64,000 nt of DNA, taken from contig CP154957.1 of the NCBI GenBank assembly GCA_039621445.1, forward strand, positions 924,504-988,503, in the 5' to 3' direction. The notes beneath the pieces were generated by a model. It saw nothing but the letters and a program-made list of their open reading frames with translations. It had not been told where the DNA came from and did not search any database. Numbering within the stretch: position 1 is the first letter of the stretch; every line of letters begins with the position of its first letter. Below, one piece after another: positions 29,485 to 40,013 of the stretch. The DNA is from Euglena gracilis (lineage: Eukaryota > Euglenida > Euglenophyceae > Euglenales). The position numbers and the translations under genes were made by a program.

Positions 29485-30263
29485 GTGTATTGGGGCTCTG
29501 GTTTCACGCTCGAACCGGCGTTCTGGACACCGGTTTGGCGCAGAATTTTTGCGCCGAACCGGCGGAAGATGGCGTCCAGTGGACCGAAAATAAAAAGTGT
29601 CAAAAAGTGTTCAAAATGGTTAGTAGACATGTGGAAATCACACCTGAGCAGTTTTTGGGGGTATTTGGCCAGATATTTGGGTATTTTGTGCAACAATTTC
29701 CAATTGGCCAAATTTGGGGAATTTTTGAAATAGAATACCATGTAGCACGGCTGGAATCTAAGGCCATCTGCTGAAAGCCCCTGAGAAGAGCTTTCGATTG
29801 ATGGGCAACATGGCTGGTGAAACATAGGAATGTCGACTTTGCAAACAGGGTCGGAAAATGCGATCGCCGATTTTCAGAGTGCTCTGCAGTGTAGCTGAGC
29901 TCTGAGGGTACCAAATGAAAGGTCTTGGTGAGAGCTTTCAATTGATATGCTGTATGGCACCTGAGGTGTGGGATTTCACAAATTAAGATGTCACATTTGG
30001 GAATGCACAATCACTGAAAATAAGCGCCGTGTGCATGATGGCTGAATCCTGTGGCCATCTGCCAAAAGCCCTTGAGAAGAGCTTTCGATTGATGGGTAAC
30101 ATGGCACCAGACCTGTGAAAACTTCAATCGGCCGATCGACATGGCCATGCGCCAAAGGAGCCCAAAAATGCTCCAAAATGTTCGAAAAATGGGTATTTAG
30201 GGCGAAATTGGCCTGGACTCCTTGAACGCCGGTTCGGGCGTGAAGCCAGAGCCCCTAATCCAC
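29485..30263. mobile_element. Fold-back element with GGGGCTCTGGTTTCACGC ends
   Basis: The left end (GGGGCTCTGGTTTCACGCTC then GAACCGGCGTTC) is matched inversely at 30228-30263. Similar GAACGCCGGTTCGGGCGTGA words continue to 30365. It contains three copies of the AAGAGCTTTCGATTGATGGG motif in various states. No coding capacity recognised. Confidence 0.65.
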
Positions 30264-30369
30264 GGTTTCAACAACTGTGTCCAGAACGCCGGTTCGGGCG
30301 TGAAGCCGTGTTCCAGAACGCTGGTTCGTGCTGCCGCCCGAACCGGCGTTCTGGAACACAGTTTTTGCA

Positions 30370-31090
30370 TCAGATAATCGTGTTCAGGGTGAACACGAAT
30401 TACCCCCCCTCCCCTTTATTTGACCCCCCCCCCAATTGAGCATTTGGGTCCGGGGACAATTTTTTCATGCGCCGAAAAAAAATTTTGCCCTCTTTCTAAA
30501 GGAATTTTTGACCCCCCTTATTTGACCCCCCCACTTATTTGAGCATTTGGGGGGTCCGTTGGCCCATGGGTGTGCTCAAATAAAGGGGGGGAGGGTGGTT
30601 CAGGGCATGAAATCGGGTTCAGCATTCTTTGAAAATTTTGGGCAAAAAAGCCCAAAAGTGCCCTGAAAGTGCCCGAAACCATTTCGCCATGGGAACAGTG
30701 GTTGTTGCACATTGAGCCAACCCTCAAAACATGATGGCAACAGATACGAGGTAGCCACGAAAGCAGTCGGCGCACAAGCAGTGCAACGACAGACAGCACA
30801 TTGCTGTGGATCAGCACACAGAACGGGGTTTACAGTTACGGGGCTCAACGGGGTTTACACAAATGACACACCCACGACCCATGTTTGGGCTCATGGCACA
30901 AATTCACACCATATCAAGAAAGGTGGGGGGGGGTGGCCGACTTTGTCCGGAGCGGAGCGGAGGACAAAGGCGGCCGCCCCCCCCCCCACCCGCCTCAGGA
31001 CAAAGGCGGCCACCCCCACCTTTATTTGAGGCGGTCACCCCCCCTCCAGTCTTGGACAAAGGTGGCAACCCCCAAATTCGGAGAAACATC
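30370..31090. other. Spacer with GGTGGCC/TTTGTCC small element and a possible exon
   Basis: 30400-30610 has ATTTGACCCCCC and GAGCATTTGGG words, repeated at 49330-49540. 30712-30930 is open on the plus strand (EVATKAVGAQAVQRQT, GFTVTGLNGVYTND) up to AAGAAAG before GTGGGG, a possible exon of the 31-kb gene but without family support. 30930-31090 is a G/C-tract element of GACAAAGGCGGCC words, also seen at 56090-56190 and 57640-57760. Confidence 0.35.
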
Positions 31091-31109
31091 CTGTGTCCTT
31101 TCCTAACAG

Positions 31110-32990
31110 CACCATGTTCTCAGCACAGCTTGTGAACCTGGACAAGGCAGCCTTGGGTGGATCCTTGCCCGACCCTAACTTTTTCCTTGCAAGAATGAAA
31201 GAGGCGACCGTAGGCGGACTCCGTATTTTTCAAGACCTTCAATCCAGTGCTCCAACCGGAAGGATCAGAAAAAAAGGAAAACTGAAAAGTGCAATCACAA
31301 AATTTCAGAAAACATGTGATTATAGGAGATTCCAAGCTGCTGACCTGGATGAGTTCATGACAACATTCGCAAAGTGGGTGCATGGATGCTCTTTTGGACA
31401 CAGAGAACAAACAGATTGCGAAAAAAAGCTCAAAGAAACGAGCAAGCTGGGGCTCTGATGTACAAATGGGATCCGTCAACCCTCAAAACCAATGTGAGTG
31501 CCTTTGCTGCTCTTACAGGCCCCGAGCGAGAAATTGGTGATGGACTTTTTGGTGGTCGCTACCGACTAGTCTATCGACTAGTCGGTAGCGACCATTGGTG
31601 GTCGGGCCGACTAGTCGGCCCGACCACCAATTTTAAGTCCACCCCCCCCCCTTCAAAAAAGTTTTTAAGCCCCCCCCCCTCGAAAAAAAATTCATTCAAA
31701 TTTGCAGGAAAATGACTCGAAACCCACCCCAATGCCTTCCAAACCCTCCATTCGGGGGTCAATTTGCAAAAAAAATTGAGTAATACCTTCTCTTTGCACC
31801 TGTTCTGTGAAACCATAGCCGGTTACCCCCCGGAGGGGATTTTGTTATTGGAGGGCGGGGGGGGGGTGCGGGGGGGGGTGCGGCAGCCCCCCCCCCCCCC
31901 CGCTAGACGACCAAGGGCGCCGAAGGTGCATTAGGACTGTTTTGTTTACGGTGCGCGTGTCATTACATGCGCGCCTGGCCCTGGGTCGGTTACCCCCCGG
32001 AGGAGATTTTGTTATTGGAGGGTGGGGGGGGGGCTGGGGGGGGGGGGGTGCGGCATCCCCCCCCGCTAGACGACCAACGGCGCCGAAGGCGCCTTAGGAC
32101 TGTTTTGTTTACGGTGCGCGTGGCATTACATGCGGGCCTGGCCCTCGGTCGGTTACCCCCCGGAGGGGATGTTGTTATTGGAGGGCGGGGGGGGGTGCGG
32201 GGGGGGGCAGCCCCCCCCCCCCCCCCTAGACGACCAAGGGCGCCGAAGGCGCCTTAGGACTGCTTTGTGCCGCTGTGCCTGGCCCTGGGTCGGTTACGAG
32301 TCTTTTTGTGGGTTTCGAGTCATTTTCCTTCATATTTCAATGAAAAAATTTGGAGGGGGGGGCTTAAAAACTTTTTTAGAGGGGGGGGGTGGACTTAAAA
32401 TTGGTGGTCGGCCCGACCACCAATGGTCGGTAGGATTGGTCGCTACCGACTAGTCGGCCCGACCACCAAAAAGTCCATCACCAATTTCCCGCAATGAGCC
32501 ATGAGCCATGAGCCATGAGCCGCTCTTACAAAAGCAGGTCAAATCCCAAAACGGCATTGTTCCGAAAGCAAGGGCCCAATTTCCAAACTTTGACTTTTAA
32601 CTTTGACTTTTTCATATGGCCGGTTGCAGGAACAAAAAAAACAACAAAATTGAGAGTACCAGAAGTCAACTTGTTGGACAATGCGCACCAGATGCACACA
32701 AAGATGCAAGCAAAGATGCACGCAAGCACCAAGTGGATTCTTGGTTTGATGTGCGGAGGTTCAACACCATTGTGCTGGCCTACAATTTGGGTCAGAGGCG
32801 AGACAGCTTGCAAGAGCACAGGGTGGGCAACTTCCACCCAGGATGGACCGAGGGTGGGACAAAAATTATCATTGTCAAATTTGGAACTGCAGGTTTCCTC
32901 TTCAAAACCCTGGGGGGGGGGGTCACCCGACTCAGGACAAAGGTGGCCACCCCCCTCACCCTCCTCAATCAAATCCTGTGGGCTGTGGGT
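31110..32990 (+). pseudogene. Decayed retroelement ORF1-like gene, interrupted by a 1-kb element
   Basis: Plus-strand fragments in order: MFSAQLVNLDKAALG (31113 on), QSSAPTGRIRKKGKLKS, RRFQAADLDEFMTTFAKW, then in a shifted frame ALLDTENKQIAKKSSKK and DVQMGSVNPQNQCECL. After the insertion at 31518-32521 it resumes SRSNPKTALFRKQGPNFQ, LRVPEVNLLDNAHQMH and, after a 1-nt deletion, SWFDVRRFNTIVLAYNLGQ, EHRVGNFHPG and GGTKIIIVKFG. The RR.NI(I/V) ... HRVG ... IIVKF pattern resembles the RNA-binding domain of L1-type ORF1 proteins. Scrambled relatives lie at 55.9-58.1 kb. The frame changes and insertion make it a pseudogene. Confidence 0.5.
31518..32521. mobile_element. 1.0-kb Mutator-like element inserted in the ORF1-like gene
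   Basis: Left end GGCCCCGAGCGAGAAATTGG; right end is the inverse of GCGGGAAATTGGTGATGGAC followed by four GAGCCAT-type repeats. The TSD GCTCTTACA lies at 31509-31517 and 32522-32530. The paralogous sequence at 57499-57512 (GCTCTCACAAAAGCAGG) is uninterrupted, an independent empty site. The core holds three units of the 159-170 bp satellite (31820-32300). Subterminal GGTCGGGCCGACTAGTCGGC palindromes. Confidence 0.92.
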
Positions 32991-33299
32991 GAACTGGGCT
33001 CAGTGCGGATTACTGGCCATGCTAGTTCTGGAGGTCGGGCCGACCTAGGTCGGGCCGACCTTTGGCCATGGCTTATCGACCTCTGGAGGTCGGGCCGACC
33101 AGGTCGGCCCGACCTCCAATAATCCGCATTACCCCCCCCCCATTTTTAATTTTTAAGCCCCCCCCCTCAAAAATTTAATTCTCTTAATTCAATGTAAAAT
33201 GCAAGGAAACACATCAAAATGTCCCTAAAAACGTCAGAAAATGTCCCATATTGAAAAAAAAAAAAAAAGTTCCATGGCCAACCCCAAACCATAATCCCA

Positions 33300-35205
33300 A
33301 CCCTAAATAAACCCCTTTTATCCGCCAACCCCATTTCAAGTCGACCTAACCCTATCCCTTTCATTAACAAAATAAACCCCTTTTATCTGCCAACCCCTTC
33401 TCGGGTGCAAGTCGACCTAACCCTATCCCTTTCATTAACACAATAAACCCCTTTTATCTGCCAACCCTTTTTATCTGGCAACCCCCTCTCGGGTGCAAGT
33501 CGACCTAACCCTATCCCTTTCATTAACAAAATAAACCCCTTTTATCCACCCCTTTTATCCGCCAACCCCTTCTCGGGTGCAAGACGACCTAACCCTATCC
33601 CTTTCATTAACACAATAAACCCCTTTTATCTGCCAACCCTTTTTATCTGGCAACCCCCTCTCGGGTGCAAGTCGACCTAACCCTATCCCTTTCATTAACA
33701 AAATAAACCCCTTTTATCTGCCAACCCCTTCTCGGGTGCAAGTCGACCTAACCCTATCCCTTTCATTAACAAAATAAACCCCTTTTATCCGCCAACCCCT
33801 TCTCGGGTGCAAGTCGACCTAACCCTATCCCTTTCATTAACAAAATAAACCCCTTTTATCTGCCAACCCCTTTTATCTGGCAACCCCTTCTCGGGTGCAA
33901 GTCGACCTAACCCTATCCCTTTCATTAACAAAATAAACCCCTTTTATCTGCCAACCCCTTCTCGGGTGCAAGTCGACCTAACCCTATCCCTTTCATTAAC
34001 AAAATAAAACCCTTTTATCGCAACCCAACCCTTCTCGGGTGCAAGTCGACCTAACCCTATCCCTTTCATTAACAAAATAAACCCCTTTTATCTGCCAACC
34101 CTTTTTATCTGGCAACCCCTTCTCGGGTGCAAGTCGACCTAACCCTATCCCTTTCATTAACAAAATAAACCCCTTTTATCTGCCAACCCCTTTTATCCGC
34201 CAACCCCTTCGGGTGCAAGTCGACCTAACCCTATCCCTTTCATTAACAAAATAAACCCCTTTTATCTGCCACCCCCTTCTCGGGTGCAAGTCGACCTAAC
34301 CCTATCCCTTTCATTAACAAAATAAACCCCTTTTATCTGCCAACCCCTTCTCGGGTGCAAGTCGACCTAACCCTATCCCTTTCATTAACAAAATAAACCC
34401 CTTTTATCTGCCAACCCTTTTTATCTGCCAACCCCTTCTCGGGTGCAAGTCGACCTAACCCTATCCCTTTCATTAACACAAAATAACCCCTTTTATCTGC
34501 CAACCCCTTCTCGGGTGCAAGTCGACCTAACCCTATCCCTTTCATTAACAAAATAAACCCCTTTTATCTGCCAACCCCTTTCGGGTGCAAGTCGACCTAA
34601 CCCTATCCCTTTCATTAACAAAATAAACCCCTTTTATCTGCCAACCCCTTCTCGGGTGCAAGTCGACCTAACCCTATCCCTTTCATTAACAAAATAAACC
34701 CCTTTTATCTGCCAACACCTTGTACCTACGAACCCCATCTACATCGCAAGTCGACCTAACCCTATCCCTTTCATTAACAAAATAAACCCCTTTTATCTGC
34801 CAACCCCTTCTCGGGTGCAAGTCGACCTAACCCTATCCCTTTCATTAACAAAATAAACCCCTTTTATCTGCCAACCCTTTTTATCTGGCAACCCCTTCTC
34901 GGGTGCAAGTCGACCTAACCCTATCCCTTTCATTAACAAAATCCCCTTTTGCCAACCCCTTCTCGGGTGCAAGTCGACCTAACCCTATGCCTTTCATTAA
35001 CAAAATAAACCCCCTTTATCTGCCAACCCCTTTTTATCTGGCAACACCTTCTCGGGTGCAAGTCGACCTAACCCTATCCCTTTCATTAACAAAATAAACC
35101 CCTTTTATTTTATCTGCCAACCCCTTCTCGGGTGCAAGTCGACCTAACCCTATCCCTTTCATTAACAAAATAAACCCCTTTTATCTGCCAACCCCTTCTC
35201 GGGTG
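33300..35205. repeat. 71/88-bp satellite array (second block)
   Basis: Same unit as 21525-23165. Successive TCGGGTGCAAGTCGACC words start 71, 84 or 88 bp apart, so 71-bp and 88-bp units are interspersed. Confidence 0.97.
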
Positions 35206-35500
35206 CAACCCCATCCCTAACCGTATCCCGAACCATGTCCCTGACCCTAACCCTAATGCAAACCCTAACCCTATCAATGACCCTGTCCCCATTCTGAACC
35301 CTAACCCTATCCCCAACCCTAACCCCAACCCTGACACTGTCGTCAACATCCCCAACTCTAACCCTATCCCTAAACCTAACCCTAACCTAACCTAACCCTA
35401 ATCCAAACCCAACCTTACCGATCCCTATCCCGAACCCTAACCTATCCCGAACCCTAACCCTATCCCTAACCCCTAACCATATCCCTTTTCCATCCCCAAC
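35205..35500. repeat. Degenerate interstitial telomere-like CCCTAA repeat
   Basis: AACCCTAACC and CCTAACCCTAA words with many substitutions (CCCTATCCC, CCATCCCTAAC). It directly adjoins the satellite and lies inside a transposon, so it is not a functional chromosome end. It suggests a TTAGGG-type telomere in this organism. Confidence 0.8.
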
Positions 35501-35819
35501 CTTGACATTTTGGCAGTTTGCAAACCAAATTGAGAGGAATTTGGTCGGGGGGGGGGGGGGGGGGGGTAATGCGTATTATTGGAGGTCGGGCCGACCTAGG
35601 TCGGCCCGACCAGGGGGGGGGGGGTGCTTAAATTAAAAAAGGGGGGGGGTAATGCGGCACAGTGGAGGTCGGGCCGACCTAGGTCGGCCCGACCTCCAGA
35701 GGTCGATAACACCATGGTCGGCCCGACCATGGTCGGGCCGACCATAGGTCGGGCCGACCTAGGTCGGCCCGACCTCCAGAAGTAGCATGGCCAATATTCC
35801 GCCCGGGGCCGGTGAACTG

Positions 35820-36960
35820 CGCTTGCATGGCCTCGACAAAAGTGCGCAAAAAAATGCGCAAAAAAATGCGCGAAAAACACGAATTTTTGAAGAAAAAAAT
35901 GCGCAAAAAAATGCCCAAAAGTTGAGAGAAAATGCGCAAAAACCATGAAAATGAAAACACTGCCCAAAACTATTCAAAAAATGGCACCAAATTTACAATG
36001 ATTATGTGGAATTTTGAGGGAAGTTAGTTTCAAAGCTCGAAAAATTAAAAAATTGCAAAAATGGTCAAAAATGTGAAAAATTGTGAACGTCACGAAAAAA
36101 AAAAGTGAAAAAGCAAAAAAAAATGCGTTGAAAAAAAAATGCACAAAAAATGCGGAAAAAAAAATCCTCATTTTTGGAAAATCGAAAAAATGCGCAAAGA
36201 TTGCCAAACGCACCCCCCATTGCATTGGTCGGTGGATTTGGTTCGCCCCACCACCATTTGTTTGGGGGTGGTTTGGGACGTAGGGGGGGGGGGGCGCGGG
36301 GGGGGCATGGGCGGGAACCACCCCCACACATTTTCTTTGGCCAACCAAATTTGTCCGAAATTGGCCAAAATCCGGGACGCAGGGGGGACGGGGGGGGGGG
36401 GGAACGCGGGGGAACACCCCCCCTCTAAGTGTTCAATTTTTCAAAAATTGTGAGCATATACAGGGGGGGAAATGCGCTCCTCGCTCCTCCTGCCCGGCCT
36501 CGGAAAAAATGCGCAAAAATGCGCAAAAAAATGCGCAAAAATGCGCATTTTTGGAAAAAATGCGCAAAAATGTGCAAAATCCGAGAAAAAATGCGCAAAA
36601 ATCACAAAAATGCAAAAATTACCCAAAAACATGCAAAAATGGCACCAAATTTGAAGAAATTATGTAGAATAATGAGGAAAATGTACGTTTCAAAAAAAAA
36701 AGTCAAAAATTTCAAATTTTTGCAAAAAATTGCAAAAATGGTCAAAAAATGCGAAAATTTTGGAAAATCACAAAAAAATGTGCCAAAAAGCAAAAAAATG
36801 TGCTGAAAAAAAACGAAAAAATGCGCAAAAAAATGCGAAAAAATGCGCAAAAATGCGCATTTTTGGAAAATTTGAAAAAATGCGCAAAAAATGCGCAAAA
36901 ATGCGAAAAAATGCGAAACGCATTTCCCCCCCCCCTGCATATCTTAAATTGAGCAACATC
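35820..36960. repeat. Low-complexity AAATGCGCAAAA-rich tract with inserted small element
   Basis: Dense AATGCGCAAAAA words with degenerate spacing. A small element with GTGGTTTGGGACG and GCGGGGGAACACCCC ends sits at about 36233-36420, the inverse of the elements at 42038-42265 and 46453-46658. Lysine/asparagine-rich or Phe-rich frames are artefacts. Confidence 0.8.
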
Positions 36961-38546
36961 AAAAAAGGAAAATTTCCCCGTTTTGACCGAAAATGGAGTT
37001 TCCCAAAAAAAGTTGTTTTTTTGGCATTTCTCGACGAAAAATGGTGAATTTTTCACTTTCAATTTTTTTTCCTCTTTTTGAAAAAGCATTTTTTTCAAAA
37101 AGTGAACCACAACTCTGCATAATTCACGAAACCCCCCAACGTCACGTAGCAGAAAATAATTTTCAAGTTTGAAAAAACACTTCGTGCATGTACTTCCCAT
37201 GCCCCCCTCCCGACAGTGTCCCCTCCCCAATGGTGCCCCATACCCTTGCTTGCTGAGCCTTACATCTTCGCCCAACCACGGTTTCAAACCAAGAACAGTG
37301 TTTTGGGCCAAGGTTTTAGGGGGGCTTGGGAGCGACTACGGCACCTTCGGCGCCGCGGTCCCCGCCCCTAGGCTCCCCCTAACAGTTGGCCTAAACCCAG
37401 TTCTTGTCATAGAGGAAATTTTGGTACAATCTACTCTCCAGGTTGGCACACGAGGACCCTCATTTCGAGGGACCCCTTTCCCTTTGCCCAGTAAGGATCT
37501 TCTGGTTCTTTGCCCATTTTTTTTCGTGCCGAGGCGGAAAATTTTCAAGGAAAAATGTTGGAAAAAAACAATGCAATTTTTCGCATTTTTGGGTCAAAAA
37601 AATTTGGTGACCCTCTGGGTAGAGGGAACGAATGTGAGACCGCAATTGATGCACATTTACAAGCGGCACCACAAAACATCATGCTGTGTGTGAGTTTCAA
37701 AAAAAAATCAATTTCAAAAAAATTTGGGAAATGAGTTTTCCAGAATTAAGATATTGGCCTTCCATGATTGGTATTTGCGAAGATTTTCTGGGTAGAGGAA
37801 ACCATTTACAGCTTTTTCGAGGTAAAAAGCTTTCTTGCATTGGGGTGAGAGCGGCCGTCACATGGATGGTTTGGCTAGTCATGAACATCATGAAACTGAG
37901 CTTCTGAAGGGAAATCTGAAATAAAGAACATTTATATATAAAAAATTTTAAATGTGCTGATGGTTTCTTTTCTCCGTGCAATCAGCAAAGTTTGAGCCAG
38001 AAGGGAGGATATGGTCATGCAAAGCTTAATTTATTCCGCGGAAGTGTCCGCTAAACCACTGACAAGGATCACTCAGCACTCTTTTGCACAATACACCCAC
38101 AGTATAAGCAAACTCCGACCTGTGGCGGCACAGGGAGTCACAAGGGGTTTCCTCTTGTGGCGAGGGCCAAAAGAGACGTTTCCCTGGGCCCGGGGCACGG
38201 TTTGGGTGAAGCTGTGCTACCCACCGTGTGACAGACTGACATTCGTGAAAAATGGTCTGAAAGAAAGAAACAGGCAGGAAATACGGACATGTAAGGTTAG
38301 AAGGTTCGAAACCCACAAATTCGATCCAGACATCTTTTTTAGGAGGTCACACCTTTGGAGCTTTCGCAGGTGGTCCTGTGGTCCTGAGATCCGATTTTTG
38401 CTACACTGCATCGAGACAGGCGGGAGTTCAACTGTGCTACCAACCCCCCATTCAAAAATGCCAAAATTCAGCGCCGAAGGCAAAAAAAATGAGGCTTGTT
38501 TTTGGCCGAAATGGCCATTTTTGTTTTTGATGTAAGATTTTTCATT
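36961..38546. other. Mixed spacer, no supported gene
   Basis: Holds an imperfect hairpin at 37287-37403 and open frames of about 174 codons at 37169-37693 and 38011-38535. These frames show no recognisable motif and lack coding-like composition. 37730-38000 is AT-rich. Confidence 0.4.
37287..37403. repeat. Imperfect hairpin related to 39905-40013
   Basis: AAGAACAGTGTTTTGGGCCA at the left is mirrored by TTGGCCTAAACCCAGTTCTT at the right, with a GGCACCTTCGGCGCC core. The arms share sequence with the hairpin at 39905-40013, so this is a dispersed fold-back family. Confidence 0.8.
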
Positions 38547-39738
38547 TAAAACCTATTTTCTGGGCCCGACGCCTGTCTTGAAATTCTACTGACATTAACG
38601 GATTTCAGGCTGAAATTGTTTATGTCGGTCGATTTCCATTCAGGCACCCGTTTATGTCAGTCGATTTCCATTCAGGCGCCCGTTTATGTAAGTCGATTTC
38701 CATTCAAGCGCCCGTTTATGAAAGTCGATTTCCATTCAGGCGCCCGTTTATGAAAGTCGATTTCCATTCCATTGAAATCTGTTGCTAGTCAGATTGGGAA
38801 TTTTTAGTGATTTTTTGGACATTTTGTATTTCCATTTTTTTCGACATTTTTGGTCCTATGGGGTTGTGGAGGAGTTATGGATCAGACAAAAACCAAATTT
38901 TGTGGCCAGGTGATCACAGCTGGCTGAACTTTGGATGGAACAGACGGAAGGACGGTACTTAAGATTATTATTTTCTGGATCTTCAGAAAAAGCATTCGGC
39001 ATATTTGTCCTGAACCAGTTGTCATCACTGGTCATCTAAAAGAAAAGCTTTCGGGTGAGGAGTTATTTGGCAATGTCAACCCTATTTTCTGGGCTCGACG
39101 CCTGTATTGCAATTATATTGACATCATCGGATTTCGGGCCAAGGCTGTGTTCATAGCAAAAGGCTGTGTTCATGGCTTTGGTCAAAATCTGTGTTTGTAA
39201 TAAAACGCAGACTCTGGCCTGAGTCTCTGTTTCGAAACGCTGAGTCTGTTATTCGGCCTGAGTCTGCGTTTCGAAACGCAGACTCAGGTCAGAGTCTGCG
39301 TTTAAGAAGCAGTTCTTGATATAGAGATTGAAAAAAAGAAAAAAGCATTCCGAAAAAAAAGAGATGTTGGTCGACATTAACAGGTTTCAGGCTGAAACTG
39401 AAAATGTCCCAAAACGAAACAAAAAGGCATTTAAAAAAGGAAACAAAAGGTTGGTCGATTTCCAAGACATCGGAAACCGTTTATGTCAGTCGATTTCCAT
39501 TCAGGCGCCCGTTTATGACAGTCGATTTCCATTCAGGCGCCCGTTTATGTCAGTCGATTTCCATTCAGGTGCCCGTTTATGAAAGTCGATTTCCATTCAG
39601 GCGCCGTTTATGTCAGTCGATTTCCATTCAGGCGCCCGTTAATGGGCCAAAAACCACTTTTTTGACCATATTTCCGTCCAGGCGGTTCGGTCGAATGAAT
39701 ATCAAGACAGGCGTCGGGCCCAGACAAAATAGGTTTTA
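38547..39738. mobile_element. Element with AAAACCTATTTT...GGGCCCGACGCCTGTCTTGA ends and a 30-bp minisatellite
   Basis: Ends are inverse copies (left TGGGCCCGACGCCTGTCTTG; right CAAGACAGGCGTCGGGCCCA). A third internal copy is at about 39078. Inside are 30-bp units CGATTTCCATTCAGGCGCCC plus GTTTATGTCAGT at 38620-38765 and 39478-39640, and a palindrome CTGAGTCTGCGTTTCGAAAC at 39210-39300. Confidence 0.7.
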
Positions 39739-39742
39739 GAAA

Positions 39743-39843
39743 AATCGACCGACACTAACAGATTCAGCAGGGGCGCCGGGCGGCTCGCTTCGCTCGCTCG
39801 CGCCCGGCGCCCCTGCTGAATCTGTTAGTGTCGGTCGATTTTT
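39743..39843. repeat. Perfect 101-bp hairpin
   Basis: AAAATCGACCGACACTAACA and its inverse form arms of about 44 bp continuing through GATTCAGCAGGGGCGCCGGGC. The loop region is GCTCGCTTCGCTCGCTCGC. It directly abuts the end of the preceding element. Confidence 0.95.
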
Positions 39844-39904
39844 GTATAGAAATCGTGTTTTGGGCGAAGATTTAAGACTTTTAAAGTCTCGAAATCGGCC
39901 CAAA

Positions 39905-40013
39905 CACGGTTTCAAACAAGAACAGTGTTTTGGGCCAAGGTTTTTAGGGGGGCCCAGGGGCGACCGCCCCTGGGCTCCCCCTAACTCTTGGCCGAAACAC
40001 AGTTCTTGACACA
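39905..40013. repeat. Hairpin related to 37287-37403
   Basis: AAGAACAGTGTTTTGGGCCA against TTGGCCGAAACACAGTTCTT, with a GGGGCGACCGCCCC core. Confidence 0.85.

Larger units (their letters stand above)
32997..35810. mobile_element. 2.8-kb Mutator-like element carrying the large 71/88-bp satellite
   Basis: Left end GGCTCAGTGCGGATTACTGG; right end is the inverse of GGCCCCGGGCGGAATATTGG, continuing CCATGCTA and TTCTGGAGGTCGGGCCGACC. The TSD GGTGAACTG lies at 32988-32996 and 35811-35819. The core is the satellite (33300-35205) followed by degenerate telomere-like repeat. Confidence 0.92.

Noticed and set aside
35205-35500. True chromosome end
   Set aside because: The CCCTAA repeat is degenerate, enclosed between element ends with a matching TSD, and followed by ordinary sequence.
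37169-37693. 174-codon plus-strand open frame
   Set aside because: Crosses an imperfect hairpin repeat at 37287-37403; no conserved features.
38290-38330. tRNA T-arm-like GGTTCGAAACC
   Set aside because: No acceptor stem, D-arm or anticodon arm at the right distances on either strand.
38011-38535. 174-codon plus-strand open frame
   Set aside because: No motif, irregular composition, and a comparable frame on the opposite strand.
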